Source: Spirochaetaceae bacterium (GTDB taxonomy: Bacteria > Spirochaetota > Spirochaetia > Treponematales > Breznakiellaceae). Taken from it: a stretch of DNA of 11,086 nucleotides. Each line of letters opens with the position of its first letter. Positions within the stretch are counted from its first letter, which is position 1. The translations under genes and the position numbers were made by a program. Below the pieces are notes generated by a model. It worked only from the letters and a program-made list of their open reading frames with translations. It ran no database searches and was not told where the DNA came from. Location: positions 1-11,086 of the forward strand of contig JAISLM010000010.1 in the NCBI GenBank assembly GCA_031290855.1. The letters are read 5' to 3'. Positions 1 to 7,037 of this stretch are shown one piece after another.

Positions 1-31
1 GCAAAAACCGAAAAAATTTTTGTAGATTTAC

Positions 32-64
32 TTGATGCCCCCCCCCCCCCCCCCGTGCTATAAT
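32..64 (+). promoter_or_regulatory. Promoter with a 17-C tract in its spacer (candidate phase-variable promoter)
   Basis: A perfect -10 box TATAAT lies at 59-64 and is preceded by TG at 56-57, making an extended -10. The best -35 candidate is TTGATG at 32-37. Between them are 17 consecutive C (38-54) plus GTGC, a spacer of 21 bp, four more than the 17 bp optimum; a 13-C tract would restore 17. The upstream 20-30 bases are rich in A and T runs, like an UP element. It faces the lipoprotein gene at 268. Changing promoter strength by slippage of a homopolymer in the spacer is an established switching mechanism (Neisseria porA and opc; the poly-G tract of Treponema pallidum tp0126). The boxes and tract are seen directly; the switching role is inferred. 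Further -10-like hexamers occur at 66-71 and 71-76. Confidence 0.75.
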
Positions 65-87
65 GTATAGTATAACAAAAAGGGAAA

Positions 88-134
88 GCCCCGGCACAGC
101 GTCTTTCCTTGCAAGATACTCGCCGGGCCGGGGC
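88..134 (+). other. Leader stem-loop 1 in the lipoprotein 5' UTR
   Basis: GCCCCGGC (88-95) is perfectly complementary to GCCGGGGC (127-134), an 8 bp all-GC stem closing a 31-nt loop. The loop holds a smaller TCTT/AAGA pairing around CTTGCAAG. It begins about 20 nt downstream of the predicted transcription start. No run of U follows it, so it is not a terminator. Function unknown; it may stabilise the mRNA or take part in alternative folding with the elements that follow. Confidence 0.5.
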
Positions 135-140
135 CCGAAA

Positions 141-184
141 GCGTATAAAGCCTAACCGGAAAAACCGGCTTTTTCAATATACGC
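141..184 (+). terminator. Terminator-like stem-loop inside the lipoprotein leader
   Basis: Outer arms GCGTATA (141-147) and TATACGC (178-184) are exact complements. Inside them AAAGCC (147-152) can pair with GGCTTT (167-172), or alternatively CCGG (156-159) with CCGG (165-168) around an A5 loop. Five T (170-174) follow the GGC. The GC stem followed by T5 resembles a weak intrinsic terminator or attenuator. Because it lies between the promoter and the lipoprotein start, it could limit read-through or end a short leader RNA of about 100 nt. The pairing is seen in sequence; the regulatory role is inference. Confidence 0.4.
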
Positions 185-196
185 CCTCTTTTTGGA

Positions 197-242
197 GACC
201 GGGGCCGCATAGCGGCTCCGGTCCGTCCGGGCCTGGCCCGGA
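197..242 (+). repeat. Tandem strong hairpins just before the lipoprotein ribosome site
   Basis: The first hairpin pairs GACCGGGGCCGC (197-208) with GCGGCTCCGGTC (212-223): 12 bp with one G-U and an ATA loop. The second pairs TCCGGGC (226-232) with GCCCGGA (236-242): 7 bp with a CTG loop. They are 2 nt apart, end 14 nt before the AGGGGGA ribosome site, and have no T tract. The ATA-loop palindrome recalls the small ATA/TAT-loop palindromes near 10968 and 11074, so this may be a dispersed palindromic repeat that now sits in the leader. Confidence 0.55.
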
Positions 243-267
243 TGAACAAATTCTTTAGGGGGACTCT

Positions 268-2397
268 ATGAAAAAACAGGGTCTTTTTACTTGGTTTGCC
301 GCCGCTTTGCTTGGCGCGGCATTGGTTTTGGCGGGGTGCGAAAGCCCCGCGGACGGCTCGCACGGCGCGCCGGGGCCCGTCTACCTGTCGGGAGGCGTGA
401 GCACGGCAGGCATCAACGCCGCGCTTGGCAGCGGCGCTCCGGTGGTATTCGCGGGCGTCGTCCAGAGTGATGCCGGCGGGGTCGTTATACCGGCGGGTGT
501 AACCGTAAAGCTGGTCGGCAGTCCGGCTTATACGGCGTATGCGGCGGACACAGGGGCATTGCTGACATTCGCGCCCGGCAGTTCCATTACGGGAAGCGGT
601 ACTATCAACGCGGCAAATGTCCCGGTAATCGGACTTTCCGTTCTTTCCGAGGCTCTGAGAAGCCAAATACTCAACGCTAACGAGGTTTCGCTTGCGACTG
701 TCGATGATGAGGGCGCTGTCGACTTTGGCGGCGGTACCGCAGCCGCTCTCCATGGTGACTACACCACCGACGGGGAATCGGAGGGCTATATCAACCTCTC
801 TGCCGTTGAATCCGATAAGACGCTTTATATAGCGGGTAACTTCGCGGTGACGGAAGGCGTGGAACTTGACGGCGCCCTCACCGTGACGGACACGCTCACG
901 GTGGGAACGCCCGGGGTGGCGGCAAACACGGCGCAGGCGAGCCGGAGGCTCGGCGCGGGCGAAGCGCCGTCCGTGGAAATGACCGTAAAAGGAGCCCTTA
1001 ACATAGGCGGGACGCTCGTCGTGGGGGCAGGCGCAAAAATCACTGTAAAGAATAGCGGCAAGCTAAACAGGCTTGCGGGGGCGGCCATCACCAACAGCGC
1101 CGGGGAGATCGCCTTTGAGGCGGACACGGTCGAGGGGCTTAATGATGTTGCCGGGGAAGGCGACGCCGTAACTCCCGGCAAAATCGCGGCGGTAAAGGCC
1201 GCGGGCGGCGACTCTGCCGGGGCTTACGTCCAACTGACGGAAGCCTTCTACACGGCGGCCAACGACGAAGGAAACACCTCCGCCATCGTGGTGGATCCGG
1301 GCGAGGCCGACAACACGACGGCCTACACGATAAGGGGCCTGGGGACAGCGGAGGACGATACAGCCCTTTCCGTCGGGATACTCCTGGCCAACGACTACGT
1401 GACACTGGAGGACGTGAAGGTGGCGGTAAATTGTGTGAATAAGGCGGCTATCACTGGGAGTAACTCCTACAAAGCGGCGGTATCCATCACCAGGTCAGAA
1501 GCTGGGACGACTCAACTTACCGGAACAGATCAAGCCAATCATTATGTTACGGTACAAGACTGCGATATAACCTATAGTGCCCCTAGCGGTATGGCTGCCG
1601 GGATCCTTGTATCCGGCGACTCCGGTACCCCATCATCCATACCTTCGAGCAATATTTCCATCATCAACAATAAGGTCACCGCCACTAATCAAAGTGGTTC
1701 GGCGACTCAGGCCATATTGTTCAGGAGAACCGGCTCCAGCTTTACCCTTACCGGCAATGTGCTGACTTCCAGCAATAAAGGTGACGGTAAAAGCGATGCC
1801 CCGGCCTCCGCGCTCCTTCTCCAGACAAAGCAGGATGCCTTCACCGGGATGCCGGAAATCGAGGACAACAAGCTGAGGGGCAAAGAGTTCGACTTCTACG
1901 TTACCTTATCCAGTACCGGAGATAGGACGGGCAATACCGGCCTGTTCGGCGACAAGTTCGGCACCGCGGATTCCAAGTGGGCGACCGGCGCGGCAACTGA
2001 TACCGGCAGCCCGTACAAGCTGCTTCTAAACGCGCTGCTCGATCAGGCGAAGGGCCCCACGGATGAAGATGGCGAAAACGGCGCAAAAACCTTTGGCCGT
2101 TTCTTACAGTGGTTAGGCGAAGACGCCGGAAGCTATACCGGTGATTTTGCCCTGGAATACTACGAGATCGACAGCGGCGTGATTACGGCGGTGAACTTCT
2201 GGAGCGCCGGTATTGAGGAGAACGCTGAAACGTATACCGATGGCGATGACAAAAAACCTAAGACCGAAGCCGCTAGTGACAAAAACGGTATCCGCGCCAG
2301 GTTTACCGTCTCGGGTAGTACCACCACGCAGGAAGGGAACTTCCACTGGACCCGGACTGATGAAGACGGCCAGAACCTGCCGGAGCAGGAGGAATAA
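268..2397 (+). CDS. Secreted lipoprotein, probable parallel beta-helix surface protein
   Basis: 709 residues. The N-terminus has a Lys pair, a hydrophobic core and the lipobox L-A-G-C with the lipidated Cys at residue 24, so it is a signal peptidase II substrate anchored in a membrane and probably surface- or periplasm-exposed. No catalytic motif is recognised. The remainder is rich in Gly, Ala, Thr, Val and Asn with short alternating strands and N-N-K/G-N-V turns (for example around residues 400-520), typical of right-handed parallel beta-helix/pectate-lyase-like folds. The start is fixed by AGGGGGA 5 nt upstream of ATG. It is monocistronic and followed by terminator hairpins. The first ~385 codons are clearly richer in G+C than the rest, suggesting a mosaic gene. 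An adhesin or antigen-like role is inferred from lipidation, fold type and the poly-C promoter; I recognise no specific family. Confidence 0.8.
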   Translation: MKKQGLFTWFAAALLGAALVLAGCESPADGSHGAPGPVYLSGGVSTAGINAALGSGAPVVFAGVVQSDAGGVVIPAGVTVKLVGSPAYTAYAADTGALLTFAPGSSITGSGTINAANVPVIGLSVLSEALRSQILNANEVSLATVDDEGAVDFGGGTAAALHGDYTTDGESEGYINLSAVESDKTLYIAGNFAVTEGVELDGALTVTDTLTVGTPGVAANTAQASRRLGAGEAPSVEMTVKGALNIGGTLVVGAGAKITVKNSGKLNRLAGAAITNSAGEIAFEADTVEGLNDVAGEGDAVTPGKIAAVKAAGGDSAGAYVQLTEAFYTAANDEGNTSAIVVDPGEADNTTAYTIRGLGTAEDDTALSVGILLANDYVTLEDVKVAVNCVNKAAITGSNSYKAAVSITRSEAGTTQLTGTDQANHYVTVQDCDITYSAPSGMAAGILVSGDSGTPSSIPSSNISIINNKVTATNQSGSATQAILFRRTGSSFTLTGNVLTSSNKGDGKSDAPASALLLQTKQDAFTGMPEIEDNKLRGKEFDFYVTLSSTGDRTGNTGLFGDKFGTADSKWATGAATDTGSPYKLLLNALLDQAKGPTDEDGENGAKTFGRFLQWLGEDAGSYTGDFALEYYEIDSGVITAVNFWSAGIEENAETYTDGDDKKPKTEAASDKNGIRARFTVSGSTTTQEGNFHWTRTDEDGQNLPEQEE

Positions 2398-2409
2398 GAA
2401 GTCCGCCCC

Positions 2410-2436
2410 AAGCCCGCTTCCGCGGGTTTAGGGCTT
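2410..2436 (+). terminator. Hairpin immediately after the lipoprotein gene
   Basis: CCCGC (2413-2417) pairs with GCGGG (2422-2426) around TTCC and is followed by TTTA. Alternatively AAGCCC (2410-2415) pairs with GGGCTT (2431-2436). The T run is short, so this is probably an accessory element to the stronger terminator at 2461-2490. Confidence 0.35.
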
Positions 2437-2460
2437 AAACGTGCCACAAAAGGCGGCATA

Positions 2461-2490
2461 AAAAAACCCTCCCGCAAGGGAGGGTTTTTT
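2461..2490. terminator. Bidirectional intrinsic terminator between convergent lipoprotein gene and hydA
   Basis: CCCTCCC (2467-2473), loop GCAA, GGGAGGG (2478-2484) form a perfect 7 bp stem, flanked by A6 on the left and T6 on the right. The element therefore reads as a rho-independent terminator on either strand: it ends the lipoprotein transcript on + and the hydCBA transcript on -, about 45 nt past the hydA stop. Confidence 0.93.
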
Positions 2491-2531
2491 GTTCGTTTTC
2501 CGCAAGAACCCAGGCCGGTTCTTAAGGCCGT

Positions 2532-4274
2532 CTAGTGATGACCGTGACCGGCGTAGTGAATGTGCCAGTTCTCGTGTTCGGCGTGTTCGCCGCCCATAAG
2601 GTCGTGCCATTCCTTCATCACGGGGTTTTCCTCAACGCTGGCGTAGGTGTACTCCTTGTCGGCGAGGTACAGGCCCTTGCCGCGCTCGGCTTTGACATCC
2701 CAGCTCGCGGGAGGCTGACCGCCTCCGCCCACACAGCCGCCGGGACAGGCCATCACTTCTATAAAGTCAAAGTGCTCGCCGTCCTTTACCCGTTGGATAA
2801 TCGCGTCCGCGTTTGCAAGCCCGGAAACAACGGCCACCTTCAGCACGATGTCGCCCAGTTTTATGTCGGCGGTCTTGATGCCGTCCGCCAGGGCGCCCGC
2901 CTTGGCGTCGGGGTGCGGAATACCGCGAATACCCGACTCGGCCAGGGCAAGGTAGTTTTCCGGGGTGTTAAGCTTTAGTACGTACAGCGCATAGCGGAGA
3001 GCCGCTTCCATAACGCCGCCCGAAACACCGAAGATGACCGCCGCGCCTGTCGTGGAGCCCCACTTGCCTTCGATCGCCTCCGGCTCGATTTTAGCGTAGT
3101 CTATGCCCGCTTCCTTTATCATGCGGATAACTTCCTGCGATGTAAGTACGAATTCGACATAGCGCTTGCCGCCCTTCTCAAACTCGTTTCGCACCGACTC
3201 GTACTTTTTGGCGGTACAAGGCATGATGGCGCCGCGTACCACATTGTCGCCTTCTTTGATGTAAGTGCCTGAGTAAATCTGCATCGGAGAGCGCGTTGTC
3301 GATACGTGCGGCATAACTTCGGGGTGGTGCTTCTCGACATACTGAATCCACGCCGGGCAGCAGGACGTAAACAAGGGCCATTCCGGTTTGCTTTCCAGCC
3401 GCTTAAGAAGCTCCGCGGCTTCCTGGATGATCGTCATGTCGGCGGCGGTGTTCGTGTCGTACACCTCGTCGAACCCGATTCGGCGCAGCGCGGCTACAAG
3501 CCTGCCAAACGTGTTTTGTTCCGGCGGTATGCCGAAGGCGTTGCCAACCGCCACACGGACGGCGGGCGCTATCTGAACGGATACTTTCGTCTTCTTGTCG
3601 TCTATCAGCTTCATCACGCGCTTGGTTTCGTTCTTCACCGTGAGCGCGCCTGTCGGACAGACCGCCGCGCACTGGCCGCAGCCGACGCAGACCGATGAGC
3701 CGATTTCTTTTTCGCCGACGCAGGCCACCACCATCTCGCTGCCGCGATGGGCAAAGTCGATCGCGCCGACCTTCTGAATCTCGTTGCACATACGGATACA
3801 ACATCCGCACATTATACACTTGCTGGTATCCTTGGTGATGCAGTACGAAGATTCGTCCAGCTTCGGTTCCGGGCTATGCTGCGGGTAGCGGACACCCGTG
3901 ATCCCGTACCTGTCGGCAAAGGCCTGCAGCTTGCAGCGCTGGCTGTTATCGCAGGTCGTGCAATCGCGGCAGTGGTTGGCAAGCAGAAGCTCAAGGATGT
4001 TCCGGCGGTACATACGGAGTTTTTCCGTGTTTGTCTTTATCGCCATGCCGGGCTTCGGAAGCAGCGAGCAGGACGAATCGAGCGAGCTGCGTCCTGTCCG
4101 CTGGTCTATTATTTCGACCAGACACATACGGCAGGCGCCATAAATGGAGAGTTCCGGCGTATAGCAGAAAGCGGGTATCTCGATACCGGCCTTCTTCGCG
4201 TGTTCCAGAACGTTTAAGCCTTTTTCCATTTCAACGGCAACGCCGTCTATCGTTATAAACTGTTTATCAGCCAT
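2532..4274 (-). CDS. hydA: [FeFe] hydrogenase catalytic subunit HydA (trimeric NADH/ferredoxin type)
   Basis: 580 residues, cytoplasmic, interconverting H2 with protons and electrons at the H-cluster. Domains in order: a [2Fe-2S] ferredoxin domain (Cys37, 48, 51, 69); a His-Cys3 [4Fe-4S] site (His101, Cys105, 108, 114); two [4Fe-4S] clusters (Cys153/156/159/163 and Cys196/199/202/206); and the H-cluster domain with L1 TSCCPAW (proton-shuttle Cys305, ligand Cys306), L2 MPCTAKK (Cys353) and L3 MACPGGC (Cys510, Cys514). All cluster ligands are present, so it should be active. ATG is one base past the hydB stop, with AGGAGG inside the hydB 3' end. Oddities: TTRSP at 326-330 where many homologues have a Cys-Lys pair, and a His-rich tail (7 His in the last 17 residues). 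HydE/F/G maturases are not in the window. HndD is the alternative name for this subunit type. Confidence 0.96.
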   Translation of the reverse strand: MADKQFITIDGVAVEMEKGLNVLEHAKKAGIEIPAFCYTPELSIYGACRMCLVEIIDQRTGRSSLDSSCSLLPKPGMAIKTNTEKLRMYRRNILELLLANHCRDCTTCDNSQRCKLQAFADRYGITGVRYPQHSPEPKLDESSYCITKDTSKCIMCGCCIRMCNEIQKVGAIDFAHRGSEMVVACVGEKEIGSSVCVGCGQCAAVCPTGALTVKNETKRVMKLIDDKKTKVSVQIAPAVRVAVGNAFGIPPEQNTFGRLVAALRRIGFDEVYDTNTAADMTIIQEAAELLKRLESKPEWPLFTSCCPAWIQYVEKHHPEVMPHVSTTRSPMQIYSGTYIKEGDNVVRGAIMPCTAKKYESVRNEFEKGGKRYVEFVLTSQEVIRMIKEAGIDYAKIEPEAIEGKWGSTTGAAVIFGVSGGVMEAALRYALYVLKLNTPENYLALAESGIRGIPHPDAKAGALADGIKTADIKLGDIVLKVAVVSGLANADAIIQRVKDGEHFDFIEVMACPGGCVGGGGQPPASWDVKAERGKGLYLADKEYTYASVEENPVMKEWHDLMGGEHAEHENWHIHYAGHGHH

Positions 4275-4275
4275 C

Positions 4276-6180
4276 TTATGCCTCCTCTTTCACGGCATCA
4301 AATTTGCATTTTTCGATACAGGCAAAGCACTTGATGCACTTGGCCTCGTCAATCACATAGTACGCCTTTTTCTTGCCTTCCAGAACCTTATCCTGCTGAT
4401 GAATCGCGTCGGCGGGACAGTTCTTGGCGCACGCGCCGCAGCCTGAGCAGTTTTCCGGATCGATGCGGAGGCTTTTCAGCTTCTTGCATTCGCCGGCTGT
4501 ACATTTGTGCTTGTAGATGTGGTCTTCGTACTCGTTGCGGAAACGTTTAAGCGTACTCAGAACGGGATTAGGCGCCGTCTTGCCAAGACCGCAGAGAGCC
4601 GCCTTGGAAACGGTAACGGCCAACTCGTCCAAAAGCTCGATGTCGCCGGCCTTGCCCGCGCCGTTCACGATGCGTTCAAGGATTTCCAGCATACGGAGCG
4701 TTCCTTCGCGGCACGGCACACACTTTCCGCACGATTCTTTCTGCGTAAACTTCATAAAGAAGCGGGCAATCTCTATCCTGCAGTTAGTGTCGTCCATTAC
4801 GACCAGTCCGCCGGAACCGATGATGGCCCCCGCCTTGGGCACCGAGTCGAAATCCAGCGGCATATCGAGGTCGGCTTCCGTGAGGCATCCGCCCGAAGGC
4901 CCGCCAATCTGTACCGCCTTGAACTTCCTGCCGTTTTGAATGCCGCCGCCAATGTCGTAGATTATCTCGCGGAGCTTTGTCCCCATCGGCACTTCGATTA
5001 GGCCGGTATTTACGATCTTGCCTGTGAGGGCAAAGGTCTTTGTGCCGGGACTGGTCGCGGGGCCTACGCCTTTGTACCATGCCGCGCCCCTGTTTATGAT
5101 CAGCGGCACATTAGCGTAAGTCTCGACGTTGTTAAGCACTGTCGGCTTTTCGTACAGGCCGCGTTCTGTCGAGCGGTAACGCTTGACACGGGGCATACCG
5201 CGCCGGCCTTCGATCGAGCCCATCAGCGCGGAACCTTCGCCGCAGACAAACGCCCCCGCGCCCCGGTATATCACCAGGTTGAAGCTGAAGTCCGTGCCAA
5301 GGATTTTCTCGCCCAAAAGTCCCATCTCCGTAGCCTGCTTGATAGCGAGCTGGAGGCGGGCGACCGCGCGCGGATATTCGGCGCGGACATAGATGTAGCC
5401 CTGGCTTGCGCCTATCGCTTTTGCCGCGATCAGCATACCCTCTATCATCTGATGGGGAACGCCTTCCATTACAGACTGATCCATGAAAGCGCCGGGGTCG
5501 CCCTCGTCGCCGTTACAGACCACGTACTTGGGGGAACCCTGGGCCTTCAGCGTGTCGCCCCACTTCTGCCCGGCGGGGAAACCCGCGCCGCCCCTTCCGC
5601 GAAGGTTGCTGTCGGCTACCTCTTTGCAGACCGCTTCCGGCGTCATATCGAACAACACTTTTTCAAAGGCGCTGTAACCGCCGACCGCAAGGTATTCCTT
5701 GATGTTTTCCGCGTCGATCTCGCCGCACTGCTCAAGGACTATACGTGTCTGCTTCTTGTAGAACGGGATTTCCGCCTTTTTAAGGATCGGCTTGCCGTCC
5801 GGCCCCTTGTAAGCGAGACGCTCGACAGGCTTTCCGCCCTTTATTGTCGTTTCGACGATCTCTTCCGCGTCTTCCGGCTTAACCTTCGTGTACAGCCAGC
5901 CCTCAGGCTCGACAAGCACCAAAACACTCTGATTACAGAACCCTGGACAGCCGCCCTTTTTGAGGCCGGCCGGATGTCCCGGTTCTTCTTTCAACTCAAG
6001 AGAACACTTAATGTTCTTTGATTTGATCACTTCGGCAATCTTCGCGTACACTTCCAGCGATCCGGAAGCGATACACCCGTTGCCCGCGCATACAAGGATC
6101 TTGCGTTTTTCCGCGTCAAGCGCCTTCTTGTACGTTGCCCGCACCTTTTGTAATGCGTCTCTGCTAGTTAGTTTTGACAT
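4276..6180 (-). CDS. hydB: Hydrogenase flavoprotein subunit HydB (NuoF-like, NADH- and FMN-binding)
   Basis: 634 residues, close to the usual ~620-630 of HydB. It passes electrons between NAD(H)/FMN and the HydA iron-sulfur chain, and is the proposed site of electron bifurcation in the Thermotoga maritima type. Domains: a thioredoxin-like [2Fe-2S] domain (Cys31, 36, 78, 82); a NuoF core with the nucleotide/FMN signature GRGGAGFPAG (195-204) and GDEGDPGAFMD (224-234); an SLBB region around 385-435; an N3-type [4Fe-4S] site (Cys484, 487, 490, 530); and a C-terminal 2x[4Fe-4S] ferredoxin domain (Cys578/581/584/588 and Cys615/618/621/625). The C-terminal ferredoxin domain separates it from respiratory NuoF and fits HydB/HndC. 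ATG follows hydC by 9 nt with a GGGGG ribosome site. NAD versus NADP preference cannot be read with confidence. Confidence 0.95.
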   Translation of the reverse strand: MSKLTSRDALQKVRATYKKALDAEKRKILVCAGNGCIASGSLEVYAKIAEVIKSKNIKCSLELKEEPGHPAGLKKGGCPGFCNQSVLVLVEPEGWLYTKVKPEDAEEIVETTIKGGKPVERLAYKGPDGKPILKKAEIPFYKKQTRIVLEQCGEIDAENIKEYLAVGGYSAFEKVLFDMTPEAVCKEVADSNLRGRGGAGFPAGQKWGDTLKAQGSPKYVVCNGDEGDPGAFMDQSVMEGVPHQMIEGMLIAAKAIGASQGYIYVRAEYPRAVARLQLAIKQATEMGLLGEKILGTDFSFNLVIYRGAGAFVCGEGSALMGSIEGRRGMPRVKRYRSTERGLYEKPTVLNNVETYANVPLIINRGAAWYKGVGPATSPGTKTFALTGKIVNTGLIEVPMGTKLREIIYDIGGGIQNGRKFKAVQIGGPSGGCLTEADLDMPLDFDSVPKAGAIIGSGGLVVMDDTNCRIEIARFFMKFTQKESCGKCVPCREGTLRMLEILERIVNGAGKAGDIELLDELAVTVSKAALCGLGKTAPNPVLSTLKRFRNEYEDHIYKHKCTAGECKKLKSLRIDPENCSGCGACAKNCPADAIHQQDKVLEGKKKAYYVIDEAKCIKCFACIEKCKFDAVKEEA

Positions 6181-6189
6181 TTTGACCCC

Positions 6190-6678
6190 CTACAACTTTG
6201 TTTTAAGTTCGTTAAGAACGGCTACGACACCATCCGGGGTTAAGTTGGCGTAGACCTTCTCCGGAACCCCGCCCGAAACCATCAACGCGGGCGCAAGGCT
6301 GCAAGCGCCGAGGCAAGCCACCGTCTGGACGGTAAAGCCGAGGTCGTCGGTAGTAATCTTCTTTTCAGAAAGCCCCAACTCCGCACGCAGACGTTCAAGG
6401 TTGGGAATCGATTTGCGGACATGGCAGGCCGTGCCGTCGCAAACCTTGATGATGAATTTTCCCTTTGGCTGCAAAGAAAAATTCTCGTAAAATGTGGCAA
6501 CACCATAAATCCGGGCCTCGCTTACGCCCAGTTTTTTTGCCACATAGGGAAAGGTTTCGGGCGGCAGGTAGTTATACTTCTCCTGCACCCCTTGCAAGAT
6601 CGGGATGATCGAGCCGGGTTTCGCGCCCCAAACCTTAACAACGTCGTCAACAACGCTTAGATCGATAACTGTATTCAT
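6190..6678 (-). CDS. hydC: Hydrogenase small [2Fe-2S] subunit HydC (NuoE-like)
   Basis: 162 residues, the usual length for a NuoE/HydC thioredoxin-like [2Fe-2S] protein. The four cluster ligands are Cys80 and Cys85 (CDGTAC) and Cys122 and Cys126 (CLGAC). The N-terminal helical region with I-x-I-L-Q-G-V-Q-E-K-Y-x-Y-L-P is typical of the family. It binds next to HydB and completes the HydABC trimer. It is first in the operon hydC-hydB-hydA, the gene order of Thermotoga maritima. The start ATG has AAGGAG 9 nt upstream and lies 37 nt from the -10 box of a good promoter. Confidence 0.95.
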   Translation of the reverse strand: MNTVIDLSVVDDVVKVWGAKPGSIIPILQGVQEKYNYLPPETFPYVAKKLGVSEARIYGVATFYENFSLQPKGKFIIKVCDGTACHVRKSIPNLERLRAELGLSEKKITTDDLGFTVQTVACLGACSLAPALMVSGGVPEKVYANLTPDGVVAVLNELKTKL

Positions 6679-6714
6679 TATACTTTATCTCCTTTCAAGG
6701 AATTTTGTTATTTC

Positions 6715-6743
6715 AGTGTACGCCGTAAACCCTTAGCCGTCAA
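6715..6743 (-). promoter_or_regulatory. Housekeeping-type promoter of hydCBA
   Basis: On the minus strand TTGACG (6738-6743), a 17 bp spacer and TACACT (6715-6720) form a near-consensus sigma70 promoter. Transcription would start about 30 nt before the hydC ATG at 6678, and AAGGAG sits in the short leader. No operator or inverted repeat overlaps it that I can see, so it may be constitutive. Confidence 0.72.
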
Positions 6744-6865
6744 CTTTTTTAATACCGCGTGTTGTTAACGGGTGATAAGTTCAACCCGGCGGCCTTCCTG
6801 CATTGCATTAGGTATGAAAAGTGCGCCTGGCTAACCGCGCGGCGGTGTGGTATGTTTTTACCTTA

Positions 6866-6930
6866 CGCAGGCCGCCCTGCGCCATGCCATTCATGAATCC
6901 CGGCGGGAGTTTTTTTTTCTTTGTCCGGGA
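6866..6930 (+). promoter_or_regulatory. Structured leader upstream of yedF with terminator-like T9 and competing stems
   Basis: CGCAGG (6866-6871), loop CCGC, CCTGCG (6876-6881) is a perfect 6 bp hairpin. Downstream TCCC (6898-6901)/GGGA (6905-6908) followed by G and nine T (6910-6918) resembles a short intrinsic terminator. TCCCGG (6898-6903) is also complementary to CCGGGA (6925-6930), which would exclude the terminator stem. This mutually exclusive layout suggests attenuation, but the terminator stem is only 4 bp and I match no known riboswitch. The rest of the 359 bp hydC-yedF gap shows no convincing + strand promoter and no tRNA. A reading frame from GTG at 6821 runs into yedF in another frame and looks fortuitous. 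Confidence 0.3.
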
Positions 6931-7037
6931 TTGGGACTTCATCAACGATTACGGGGTAAACCTGGGATCACTGCCGGCTGGTATTACCAAATATGACATT
7001 TTGGCATACACTCAATATCATTATAAGGAGACGTATT

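Noticed and set aside
2990..2998. CGC-ATA-GCG palindrome within hydA resembling the ATA-loop repeats
   Set aside because: Only 3 bp arms inside a conserved coding region; expected by chance.
4507..5001. Long + strand frames opposite hydB and hydA
   Set aside because: They are shadows of strongly coding, motif-rich minus-strand genes and show no family features.
6992..7020. ATGACA - 17 bp - TATCAT as a yedF promoter
   Set aside because: Spacing is good, but transcription would start inside or just after the AAGGAG ribosome site, which makes it unlikely as the main promoter.
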